Shown: positions 1 to 5,662 of the stretch, in pieces
How the letters are laid out: each line of letters begins with the position of its first letter
Position numbering within the stretch: position 1 is the first letter of the stretch
Assembly: GCA_016716005.1 (NCBI GenBank)
Contig: JADJXE010000005.1
Coordinates: 1-10,659, forward strand
Reading direction: 5' to 3'
Source: Acidimicrobiales bacterium
GTDB taxonomy: Bacteria; Actinomycetota; Acidimicrobiia; Acidimicrobiales; JADJXE01
DNA: 10,659 nt
Program-made: the position numbers and the translations under genes
The notes under the pieces: model-generated
Seen by the model: the letters and a program-made list of their open reading frames with translations, nothing else
Told to the model about the DNA's origin: nothing
The model's database searches: none

Positions 1-317
1 TTGGTGCCAGAGATTGCCTCCCCCTCCCCCCGCCGTCCGAGGCCGCCGTCGCACCGCACCGTCTTGGCCGAGTGGCAGCCCCAGCACAGCGCCCGCAGGT
101 TGCCGGCCTCGCCGGTGCCGCCCCTGGCCAGGCTGACGACGTGGTCCACGCACTGCGACCACCGGATCCCGCACTCCTCGCAGACCGGCCGCTCCCGCCG
201 CACCTGCTCGGAGAGCCGCTGCCACGCCGAGCCGTACCCGCGCGCGGCGGTACGCCCCCGCGGGCTGTGGCCCCGCGCGGGCCTGGCTACGCCGTGCGTC
301 TCCGCCTTCTTGGGCAT
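1..317 (-). CDS. HNH endonuclease (3' end cut by the window edge)
   Basis: The minus-strand frame opens at ATG 317 and stays open to base 1, giving 105 residues without a stop. A basic N-terminal stretch leads into 'RGYGSAWQRL', typical of phage HNH proteins. Then come a C46-x2-C49 pair, the D58-H59 motif in 'CVDHVVSLARGG', N73 in 'GNLRAL', and C78-x2-C81-H82 in 'LCWGCHSAKT'. Together these are a complete beta-beta-alpha-metal HNH core with its structural zinc cysteines. The family nicks or cuts DNA, and in many phages the gene lies beside the terminase genes and supports packaging. A GAGG-rich stretch precedes the ATG, and an in-frame TGA lies close upstream, which fixes the start region. 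The C-terminus lies outside the window. Family assignment is secure; a packaging role is inferred from context. Confidence 0.9.
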   Translation of the reverse strand, partial: MPKKAETHGVARPARGHSPRGRTAARGYGSAWQRLSEQVRRERPVCEECGIRWSQCVDHVVSLARGGTGEAGNLRALCWGCHSAKTVRCDGGLGRRGEGEAISGT

Positions 318-355
318 CTCGCCCTCGCCGGGTGAGGCACCTGGTCACGCCCCCA

Positions 356-652
356 TTATGCCCGCGGGGGCGCACCGCTCGGGGGACCACCGGCCCGCGT
401 GTCCCGGTCGGAGAACACGGCGTGGCCCGCCTCGACCCGCTTGGCGTAGCAGTGGACCCTGACCCGCGACCCCGGCGGGGCGCGGAGCCGGCCGCGGCTG
501 CGGCGGGGCTGGGCGTACAGCTCGGGGCACAGCACCTCGCAGGCCACGGCCCAGTCGGCCACGGTCAGCGAGGTGACGCGCGTGGCCAGCTCCTCCAGCC
601 GCTGTTCAAGGACGTGGAGCGGCACGGCGGGGGCGTCTGCTCCGTCGGTCAC
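356..652 (-). CDS. small hypothetical protein (98 aa)
   Basis: I do not recognise this protein. It starts with GTG at 652, preceded by a modest GAGG element, and ends with TAA 39 bases before the HNH start. The N-terminal half ('HVLEQRLEELATRVTSLTVADWAVACEVL') looks helical and amphipathic. The C-terminal half is basic and Pro/Gly-rich and ends 'GGPPSGAPPRA', which is probably disordered. It is the first gene after the AT-rich spacer, so it may be first in a separate transcript with the HNH gene. Supporting it as a gene are its position, strand and conventional spacing to its neighbour. Against it, part of the sequence is of the Arg/Pro/Gly type that non-coding frames give in DNA this GC-rich. 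Confidence 0.55.
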   Translation of the reverse strand: MTDGADAPAVPLHVLEQRLEELATRVTSLTVADWAVACEVLCPELYAQPRRSRGRLRAPPGSRVRVHCYAKRVEAGHAVFSDRDTRAGGPPSGAPPRA

Positions 653-814
653 GGCTCGGCCTCGGTCGTGGCGCGTGGGGGACCGGAGGAGTGTACCGCC
701 GGCCGGGCGCCGGGGGAAGCCGGGTCCGGCCGGCGGTAAGGGACATGTAAGATCGCTTTTAGCCTATAGCCTATTACAGCAGCAGTAGTAGTAGTAGTAG
801 AGTGGGTAAAGCTG
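653..814. promoter_or_regulatory. AT-rich intergenic spacer with short tandem repeats
   Basis: No gene is seen in these 162 bases. The part from about 741 to 816 is far richer in A+T than the rest of the window. It holds a perfect tandem heptamer, AGCCTAT twice (761-774), then a trinucleotide tract of two AGC and five AGT units ending in AGA (778-801). AGCAGC at 778-783 and GCTGCT at 811-816 could pair around a 27-nt loop. As it separates two minus-strand gene groups, it is a natural place for a promoter, terminator or replication signal. On the minus strand, TAATAG, TATAGG and TAAAAG resemble -10 boxes, but none has a good -35 partner, so no promoter is claimed. Confidence 0.4.
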
Positions 815-1156
815 CTATTGGCCGATCAGCCCGGCCCGCGACAGGGCGACGGCCAGGGCGGCCTCCAGCCACCGGCGGCAGCCCCGCTCGCTCCAGTCCG
901 GCAGTTCAACCCAGACCCGCTCGGGCAGGCGGTTGGCGCCCTCGCAGTTCGAGTGGCACCCCGGCCACCACCACTCCCGGCCGACGGGGCCACGGTAGGG
1001 GTGCTTCCCCTCCGCGACCATCCACCGCTGGCACGCCGCGCCGGTCAGGTCGCCCCGCTCCTCCAGCAGGTCCGCCAGCTCACGCCGCGCCTGCCAGTCG
1101 TCGGGGCACTCGTCGAGGCGGGCGTGGATGGCGTCGATCAAATCGCGGTCAATCAT
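815..1156 (-). CDS. TIGR02996-like (Gemmata repeat-companion domain) protein
   Basis: A 113-residue protein starting at ATG 1156, with AAAGGG about eight bases upstream as ribosome binding site. Residues 1-50 ('IDAIHARLDECPDDW...RRELADLLEERGD...') match the pattern of TIGR02996, a short domain abundant in Gemmata relatives whose core reads 'R-x-x-x-ADWLEERGD'. Its function is unknown. The remainder is Trp-rich and has two isolated Cys ('WWWPGCHSNCEG'), then 'RVWVELPDWSERGCRRWLEAALAVAL', which looks helical. It is the last gene before the AT-rich spacer. This domain is one of the better host clues, because I know it mainly from large-genome Planctomycetes. Domain call good; function unknown. 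Confidence 0.8.
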   Translation of the reverse strand: MIDRDLIDAIHARLDECPDDWQARRELADLLEERGDLTGAACQRWMVAEGKHPYRGPVGREWWWPGCHSNCEGANRLPERVWVELPDWSERGCRRWLEAALAVALSRAGLIGQ

Positions 1157-1220
1157 CGGCCTTGCCCTTTAACGCCTCGCGGGTATCGCGCCGCCTCCTT
1201 CGCCGCCCGGCTGTCCTCAC
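1149..1220 (-). CDS. possible 23-residue basic ORF
   Basis: A GTG at 1220 overlaps the restored-frame stop of the Imm-5-like gene as GTGA. Its frame ends at TGA 1151-1149, inside the first codons of the TIGR02996-like gene (ATGATTGA). It would encode a very basic peptide with six consecutive Arg. It fills the only gap between two otherwise coupled genes with the same overlap geometry seen elsewhere in the window. There is no clear Shine-Dalgarno sequence, and such a short Arg-rich frame arises easily in GC-rich DNA. Low confidence. Confidence 0.2.
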   Translation of the reverse strand: MRTAGRRRRRRDTREALKGKADD

Positions 1221-1944
1221 ACAGGTCGGACAGCAGCCCCCCGATCAGCCCGGCCCGCGTCGTGATACACGGCCCAGTTGCTGAGTCCCCACGGCGGACG
1301 CCGCAGGTCGTCCACGTCGGCCCCCAGGTCGCTCAGGTGGTCGAGCAGGACCGGGTACGCCTCTGGGTCCGCCGCCAGCTCGACGGCCAGCGGCGTCCGC
1401 CAGGCCGGGTCGAAGGCCCGACCGCCGTGCCACGCCGCCCGCCATCGGGCGTGGACCCGCTGCCACCCGCCGGCAGCGACGGCGGCGTAGGCGGCGTAGG
1501 CGGCGTGGCGGCGTAGGCGGCGTAGGCGTCGGCGTAGGCGGCGTAGGCGTCGGCGTTGGCGGCGTAGGCGGCGTAGGCGTCGGCGTAGGCGTCGGCGTAG
1601 GCGGCGGCGTCGGCGTAGGCGGCGGCGGCGTAGGCGGCGGCGTAGGCGGCGTTGACAGCGGCGGCGTTGGCGGCGGCGTTGGCGGCGTTGGCGGCGTTGG
1701 CGGCGTAGGCGGCGTAGGCAGCGGCGACGTTGGCGGCGTAGGCGGCGGCGTAGGTGTCATCGCCCCCGTCGCGTGCCGCCTCGACCGCCCGCCGGGGCCG
1801 GTCGTCGTCGGGACAGGCCGACTCATAGACGTGCAGCACGTCCTCGGCCCAGTCCGCCGCCAGCAGCACCACCTGCCGGCGGGGCAGGGTCAGCAGGGCG
1901 TCCCGGTTGGCGGCCCACACCGAGCCGGGGGTGAAGGCGTCCAT
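1217..1944 (-). CDS. Imm-5-like protein with Ala-Ala-(Tyr/Asn/Asp) repeat, frameshifted
   Basis: The start is ATG 1944, sharing its A with the dpdA stop (TGATG), with GGAGG seven bases upstream. The N-terminus ('LLAADWAEDVLHVYESACPDDDRPRRAVEAA') resembles the Imm-5-like 'putative immunity protein' family, which carries a 'D-AE-VL...PDDDRPR-AIEAAR' signature followed by Ala-rich helices. A long tract of AAY, AAN and AAD units follows. As sequenced, the frame shifts inside the tract and ends at 1333 in a nonsense Pro/Thr/Arg-rich tail. Restoring one base between 1506 and 1507 gives a natural C-terminus ('AWHGGRAFDPAWRTPLAVEL', 'LSDLGADVDDL', 'WGLSNWAVYHDAG') ending at TGA 1217-1219, for 242 residues. 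Coordinates here follow that restored frame. Cellular role unknown; the family name does not prove an immunity function. Confidence 0.7.
1481..1753 (-). repeat. GCC-GCC-(T/A/G)AC coding repeat tract
   Basis: About 270 bases made of degenerate 3- to 9-base units, read on the plus strand as GGCGGCGTA, GGCGGCGTT and GGCGTC. On the coding strand they give Ala-Ala-Tyr, Ala-Ala-Asn and Ala-Asp. The variable codon is TAC, AAC or GAC: only its first base changes, and CAC (His) never appears. Units are multiples of three, so gain or loss of whole units keeps frame. The single missing A after base 1506 is the one exception. Confidence 0.9.
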
Positions 1945-2726
1945 CACAGATCCTCCAGGGTGACGCGGTAGGGCAGTCTGGCCTGATATTCCCGCGGCAG
2001 CGAGTCGAGCAGGGCCGCCCGCCACCGCAGCGCGTACCGCAGGCAGTTGGCGCAGGTCGCGTGCCGGCAGCCGGGCAGGGGCGGCGACCGCCGGGCGGCG
2101 AACGACCACGCCATGCTATCGGCACTAACCAGCCACCGCCCGGCCCGCCGCAGCCCGCCGGCCTTTACCCCGAATCCGTGCAGCCGCAGGCCGAGCGAGT
2201 GCAGGGCGTGGACGATCTCGGCCACCTCGGCGGTGTCCTGCCGCCGGCAGACGCTGCCCAGCCCGACCAGCGGCAGCGTCCGCAGGTCCACGCCCCGCTC
2301 GCCGTACAGGTCCACGCACCGCAGGTAGTCGGCGATCGACCACCCCTGGACCACCGGCAGCCAAGGCAGGTCGGGGGCCAACTGGCGAAGCAGCAGGTAG
2401 TTGGCGACCGTCTGCCGCTGGTGCTCGGCGACGGTGAACCCGGTCTTGGCCAGGATCGCCGGCTCGCACATCCAGTCCTGTGCCGCCGCCCAGGCCATCT
2501 TGCCCACCCCGGCGGACCAACGGCGGACCTCGGTGCTGTAGGTCATGGCGTCCGTCCGCCACGTCCCGTACCGCGACAACTCGGTGAAGCCGCCCGAGTC
2601 CAGCGCCCACGTCCCCGCCGCCGCCGGCAGCCGCTTGCGGCGCCGCAGCCGCCGGGCCGAGACGAACAGCGGGACCGGGGTGCGCGCCACCCAGGCCGGC
2701 TCGTGGACCCCCAGAAAGAATAGCAC
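1944..2726 (-). CDS. dpdA: DpdA-like 7-deazaguanine DNA transglycosylase (TGT-fold)
   Basis: A 260-residue protein from GTG 2726, one base after the rusA-like stop, with GGAGG upstream. It resembles DpdA, the relative of tRNA-guanine transglycosylase that swaps guanine in DNA for a 7-deazaguanine base such as preQ0. Visible features are 'WALDSGGFTEL' (D43, counterpart of the TGT DSGG motif), 'AAQDWMCEP' (D84), 'VVQGW' (127-129), 'LVGLGSVCRRQ', 'LHGFGVK' (183-188), 'SADSMAWS' (D203, likely second catalytic Asp), and a C220-x-H222...C225-x2-C228 cluster matching the TGT zinc site. The expected parts are present for the short phage/bacterial form. No preQ0 synthesis gene (folE, queD, queE, queC) is in this window, so precursor would come from the host or from genes outside. 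Next to a C5 methyltransferase it suggests DNA disguise against restriction. Exact base unknown. Confidence 0.85.
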   Translation of the reverse strand: MLFFLGVHEPAWVARTPVPLFVSARRLRRRKRLPAAAGTWALDSGGFTELSRYGTWRTDAMTYSTEVRRWSAGVGKMAWAAAQDWMCEPAILAKTGFTVAEHQRQTVANYLLLRQLAPDLPWLPVVQGWSIADYLRCVDLYGERGVDLRTLPLVGLGSVCRRQDTAEVAEIVHALHSLGLRLHGFGVKAGGLRRAGRWLVSADSMAWSFAARRSPPLPGCRHATCANCLRYALRWRAALLDSLPREYQARLPYRVTLEDL

Positions 2727-2727
2727 G

Positions 2728-3078
2728 TCACAGATCCTCCAGGGTTACGACCGTCCGGTCCTCCCGCCCGCGCACCGCCGTCGGGGTGCCCAGCTCGCAC
2801 CACTCGCCCGAGTCGTCGATGAGCAGCCCGCAGGCGACCAGCGCGTCGAGCAGACTCTTCAAGGCGGCGTCCGGGTCGGGCGGGGTGCCCCGCGCCTCGA
2901 CCCGCACCGTCACCCGCCGCCGGCCCTGCGCCCTCGGCACCCCCAGGGCCAGGGCGTAGGCGGCCACCAGGTCGCGGTCACGGCGCTTGAGCCGCGACCG
3001 CGTCCCCCAGTGGCAGCCGAGCAGCCGGTTGAGGCTGACCGGCCGCCAGTCGGGGATGGTCAGCGTGTGCATGGCCAT
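2728..3078 (-). CDS. rusA: RusA-like Holliday junction resolvase
   Basis: A 116-residue protein from ATG 3078, overlapping the methyltransferase stop by one base (TGATG) behind GGGGAGG. A start 45 bases earlier would run into the methyltransferase and is rejected. RusA resolves Holliday junctions as a dimer, using a cluster of aspartates. Here D68-P-D70, K74 and D88-D89 keep the spacing of E. coli RusA D70, D72, K76 and D91 (two, four and nineteen residues). The N-terminus 'LTIPDWRPVSLNRLLG' fits the family's substrate-binding start. Length equals the usual 115-130. In phages it trims branched replication intermediates before packaging, in keeping with the helicase and primase upstream. The protein ends 'VTLEDL', as does DpdA, through a shared 18-nt block. 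Confidence 0.85.
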   Translation of the reverse strand: MAMHTLTIPDWRPVSLNRLLGCHWGTRSRLKRRDRDLVAAYALALGVPRAQGRRRVTVRVEARGTPPDPDAALKSLLDALVACGLLIDDSGEWCELGTPTAVRGREDRTVVTLEDL

Positions 3079-3812
3079 CACGCCTCCCCGTTGATTGCAC
3101 CCATGATCAGCCGGCCGACCCATTCGGCGCAGGCGGGATCGACGGCGTTGCCGAGTCCCCGCAGTCGGTCCACGAGGGCGGGAACCTCAGCACGGCCTCG
3201 ACATACTCGGGGTGCGGGTAGACCGTCCGTCCGTCCGCCCCGCACCTCACGGCCAGGTGTTCCGCCAGCGACCCCACCCGGCACCCCTGCCCCGTCGATC
3301 CCCGCCAGTCCGACGCGATCGGCGTCGGGACGGTGCCCGAGCAGCCACACCCGGTCCCGGCGGGTGAAGCCGCCAAGGCAACAGGACCGGAGTCGGAAGG
3401 GCACCACGGCGTAGCCCAGTCGCTCCAGCTCGGCCCGCATCCGCTGCCAGGGCCAGACGGCCCCGTCCCTGGAGGGGTAGGGGTTTTCGCGGAGGACAAG
3501 AGGCGGATGAACCGCCTCAACAACGCGGACGAGGTGACGGCCGAGATCCTCGACGGGTCGGCTGTGGGGGGCGCCCGCCTTCGAGTTGCCCTGGCAGGGG
3601 TCGCCCCCGGCGACGAGGTCCACCCCGGAAAGACGCCCTGGGTCCAGCGTGCGGACATCCTCGTACCTCTCGACGTGCGGCCAGTGTCTTCCCAGCACCC
3701 GCCGGCAATAGGGGTCGATTTCCACCTGCCAGAGGCACCGCAGCCCGGCCCGCTCCAGCCCGAGGTCCAGCCCGCCGATGCCGCTGAACAGGCTGCCGAA
3801 TGTTACGGCCAT
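3078..3812 (-). CDS. DNA (cytosine-5) methyltransferase
   Basis: A 244-residue protein from ATG 3812, one-base overlap with the preceding stop, GGGGAGG upstream. It transfers methyl groups from S-adenosylmethionine to cytosine C5. Motif I is 'FSGIGGLDLGLERAG' (9-23), and acidic 'EID' at 31-33 should bind SAM. Motif IV is 'GGDPCQGNS' with nucleophile C73. Motif VI is 'RENP' (108-111) in place of the usual ENV. Motif VIII is 'TRRDRVWLLG' (150-159) and motif X 'LGNAV' (220-224). Only about 60 residues lie between motifs VIII and X, so the target-recognition region is very small; site unknown. Such orphan phage methyltransferases usually protect against host restriction. A second frame across the 3' third also looks conserved (see findings). 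Confidence 0.9.
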   Translation of the reverse strand: MAVTFGSLFSGIGGLDLGLERAGLRCLWQVEIDPYCRRVLGRHWPHVERYEDVRTLDPGRLSGVDLVAGGDPCQGNSKAGAPHSRPVEDLGRHLVRVVEAVHPPLVLRENPYPSRDGAVWPWQRMRAELERLGYAVVPFRLRSCCLGGFTRRDRVWLLGHRPDADRVGLAGIDGAGVPGGVAGGTPGREVRGGRTDGLPAPRVCRGRAEVPALVDRLRGLGNAVDPACAEWVGRLIMGAINGEA

Positions 3813-4123
3813 CACGCCTCCCCGTCGTCGTCGGTGACCGCCACGCCGGCCAGGCACGCCGCCGCCCGCAGCCGGGCGTTCTCGGCCTCCAGCGAGGCCA
3901 CCTGCTCCCGCAGCCGGTCCCACGCCTCGCCGCTCAACAGCTCCTGCTTCTCGCAGGCCAGCGCCTGGCACTGGTAACTCAGCGCCGACAGCCGGTCCAC
4001 CGTCGCGAGGTGGAGCGCCGCCAGCCGCCGGGCCAGCTGCAGCCCGGTCAGGTGCTCGGCCTCCCACTCGCCCATCTGCAGCGCGGCCAGCAGCACGCCG
4101 CGCACGTCGCTCGCCTCGTCCAT
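3812..4123 (-). CDS. coiled-coil hypothetical protein (103 aa)
   Basis: Not recognised. It starts at ATG 4123 in a TGATG overlap; the ribosome binding site (GGGAGGGGG) lies inside the 61-bp duplicated block. The middle ('LQLARRLAALHLATVDRLSALSYQCQ') and the 'LREQVASLEAENARLRAAA' segment have the heptad pattern of a parallel coiled coil, so the protein probably forms dimers. The end is acidic ('VTDDDGEA'). No enzyme motif or membrane segment is visible. Placed directly before the methyltransferase and coupled to it, it may be an accessory protein, but nothing in the sequence demonstrates that. Confidence 0.75.
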   Translation of the reverse strand: MDEASDVRGVLLAALQMGEWEAEHLTGLQLARRLAALHLATVDRLSALSYQCQALACEKQELLSGEAWDRLREQVASLEAENARLRAAACLAGVAVTDDDGEA

Positions 4124-4180
4124 CACCGCACCCCCTCCCGTATGGTGTTCGCAATTCTCCCCCGGCCGGCGTCGGCCGGC
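4120..4180 (-). repeat. 61-bp duplicated gene-junction block, copy A
   Basis: This block matches 6178-6238 at 60 of 61 bases, in the same orientation. It encodes the last residues of the 301-aa protein (PADAG-R-GRIANTIREGVR, starting just outside the block), then the ribosome binding site and the start of the coiled-coil gene. At its upstream end in transcription, bases 4163-4182 form an 8-bp G/C hairpin with a GTCG loop. Confidence 0.95.
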
Positions 4181-5028
4181 CGCGGCTCCAGGTAGCGGAC
4201 CGGCTTGCCGGCCGCCTCGGCGTACGCCACCTCCCGGGCGGTCGACTCGCCGACGTAGCCGCCGACGTTGAGCACCAGCACCTCGTCGGCCATGTCGATC
4301 TTGCGCAAGTGCAGCCGGTCCAGCATGGCCTTGGCCGGGGACCCCTGGTCGAACACCACGCCGGCGCCGGAACAGCGGGCGCAGTCGCCCCAGTGGCCGC
4401 CCTCGCACCAGCCGCGTTGCCCCTTGCAGACCGGGCACTCGCCCGCGAGCGCCGGGTCGCTGTGGCCGAACAGCCCGACCGACAGGACGACCCTCCCGGC
4501 CAGCGTCTCCTCCCTGCTCGCCGCGGCGAAGGCGTCCTTGAACCGCGTCGAGCCGCACAGGCACACCACGGTCGGCCGGGGGGCCGGCAGCCGGGCGGCC
4601 GCCGGCTCGGCACCCGCGTCGGCCTCGTCGCACGCGTCGGCCAGAGCCTGCCGGGCCAGCCACCCCACGGTGCACGTCGTGTCGCCGTCGGAGACGACGA
4701 CGTCGGCGGCGTGTCTCGCCAGCCCCGCCAGGGCCGCCCGCATTTTCTCCATCAACTCCTGCTTGACGACCATCAGGGCGCTCAGGATCGCCAGCGTGTC
4801 GTTCAACCGCGCGACCTTAGCCTCGGCCGCCAGGGCGCGGCGGATCGCCGCGGGCCAGCCTTCATGCGCCAAGACGGGGAACGCCGGCCAGAGCGTCCCC
4901 GGCGGGCAGGCGTCCAGCGCGGCCCGCAGGCCCACGACCTGGTCCGCCACCGACTGGCACAACGTCAGGTCCGCCCGCAGGTCGCGGGCCAGGTCTTCCC
5001 CAGTCGGCTCGAAAGTGTCGTCCGCCAT
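4123..5028 (-). CDS. nucleoside 2-deoxyribosyltransferase-like protein with inserted Cys cluster
   Basis: A 301-residue protein from ATG 5028 (TGATG overlap, GGAGG seven bases upstream). Residues 1-145 are mostly helical and unrecognised. Residues 153-282 resemble a Rossmann-like domain common in actinobacteria and phages, related to nucleoside 2-deoxyribosyltransferases: 'VVCLCGSTRF' (154-163), 'GRVVLSVGLFGH' (178-189), 'HLRKIDMADEVLVLNVGGYVGEST' (core at 240-263) and 'AYAEAAGKPVRYLEP' (268-282). Between 'LFGH' and 'KAMLD' sits an unusual insert of about 40 residues with C198-x2-C201, C208 and C216-x2-C219-x-G-x-G, like a DnaJ-type zinc finger. Related enzymes act on nucleotides or nucleosides; substrate here is unknown. 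The last 18 residues come from the duplicated block and are shared with the HTH protein. Confidence 0.75.
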   Translation of the reverse strand: MADDTFEPTGEDLARDLRADLTLCQSVADQVVGLRAALDACPPGTLWPAFPVLAHEGWPAAIRRALAAEAKVARLNDTLAILSALMVVKQELMEKMRAALAGLARHAADVVVSDGDTTCTVGWLARQALADACDEADAGAEPAAARLPAPRPTVVCLCGSTRFKDAFAAASREETLAGRVVLSVGLFGHSDPALAGECPVCKGQRGWCEGGHWGDCARCSGAGVVFDQGSPAKAMLDRLHLRKIDMADEVLVLNVGGYVGESTAREVAYAEAAGKPVRYLEPRPADAGRGRIANTIREGVR

Positions 5029-5429
5029 CAGCACGCCTCCTTTCCCTTGCCCCCCAGCGCACCGGCCAGCAACTGGCAGTGCTCCCACGTCACGATCGCA
5101 CAGTCGTACTTGACACCGTCCACGGCGGCCAGGCGGGCGGCGATCGCCCCCACCTCCGCCGGCACGTCCGCCAGCCTCGCGGCCGTGTCGGCTGGGACGG
5201 CCGGCGGCTGCTCGGCTGCGACCGCCGCGGCGGCCCTGGTGACGACGCCGCGCCCGACCAATTCGGCCTTAGTCATCTCGCACCACTTGTTGCGGCCGTC
5301 GGCCTCGGCCCGGAGCAGCGCGCCGAACTCGGCGACGGCGTCCTCCAGGGAAGCCGCGATCACCGTCCGGGTCAGCGTCTCGCTCAGGCCGATCTGCCCG
5401 GCCATCAGCACCACTACCGCCTCTCGCAT
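5028..5429 (-). CDS. hypothetical protein (133 aa)
   Basis: Not recognised. ATG 5429 is taken as start because it forms the TGATG overlap used by its neighbours; a GTG one codon earlier is possible. The N-terminus 'REAVVVLMAGQIGLSETLTRTVIAASLEDAVAEFGALLRAEADG' alternates strands and helices. An Ala/Pro-rich linker of about 40 residues follows, then 'VKYDCAIVTWEHCQLLAGALGG'. There are no signal peptide, zinc motif or known catalytic residues. The layout (small folded part, Ala-rich linker, short helical end) is common among phage early proteins. Confidence 0.65.
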   Translation of the reverse strand: MREAVVVLMAGQIGLSETLTRTVIAASLEDAVAEFGALLRAEADGRNKWCEMTKAELVGRGVVTRAAAAVAAEQPPAVPADTAARLADVPAEVGAIAARLAAVDGVKYDCAIVTWEHCQLLAGALGGKGKEAC

Positions 5430-5662
5430 CACGCACCCCCTTCCGGATCAAACCCCGGCGCCGGCTCGATCGGGGACTGATAGTCGGCCCCCTGGAAGTC
5501 CATCCGGTCGAACAGGTCCAGGATCGTCTCGAACGTCCCCTTCTTGGTGACCTCCCCGTCCTCGCGGAACGTCCCGAGGATGTGCTCAACGTCCGCCCTG
5601 TCCAGGCCAGCCTCTTCGCCCGCCGCCGTGGCCTTCGACGCCCGCTTCCGTTGCGGCTGCAT
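5429..5662 (-). CDS. small charged hypothetical protein (77 aa)
   Basis: Not recognised. ATG 5662 is chosen; the GTG just before it would add one residue. The ribosome binding site is probably AAAGGGTGG. The protein begins with a basic stretch (QPQRKRASK) and continues 'LDRADVEHILGTFREDGEVTKKGTFETILDLFDRMDFQGADYQSPI', a helical, acidic region, then a Pro/Gly-rich tail. It overlaps the 3' end of the preceding gene by 77 bases, whereas most junctions here overlap by one to four. Its own sequence has lower Arg/Pro/Gly bias than shadow frames, so I consider it the real frame of this stretch. Confidence 0.65.
   Translation of the reverse strand: MQPQRKRASKATAAGEEAGLDRADVEHILGTFREDGEVTKKGTFETILDLFDRMDFQGADYQSPIEPAPGFDPEGGA

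Noticed and set aside
1..462. 153-residue plus-strand frame at the left edge
   Set aside because: It is the complement of the HNH gene, whose zinc and HNH residues are complete on the minus strand.
1481..1753. CRISPR-like array
   Set aside because: The units are short degenerate coding triplets without unique spacers; they encode a protein repeat.
1245..1826. Pro/Thr-repeat protein on the minus strand resembling a cell-wall or mucin-like protein
   Set aside because: This is the Ala-Ala-Tyr coding repeat read in another frame. The Imm-5-like frame has a ribosome binding site, a family-like N-terminus and a natural C-terminus.
3078..4613. 511-residue version of the methyltransferase with a long N-terminal extension
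   Set aside because: The extension is an Arg/Ala-rich shadow of two upstream genes. ATG 3812 directly precedes motif I and has GGGGAGG upstream.
4309..5550. 413-residue open frame on the plus strand
   Set aside because: It lies opposite three well-supported minus-strand genes, is Gln/Arg/Pro-rich, and shows no recognisable domain. Long antisense frames are expected in DNA this GC-rich.
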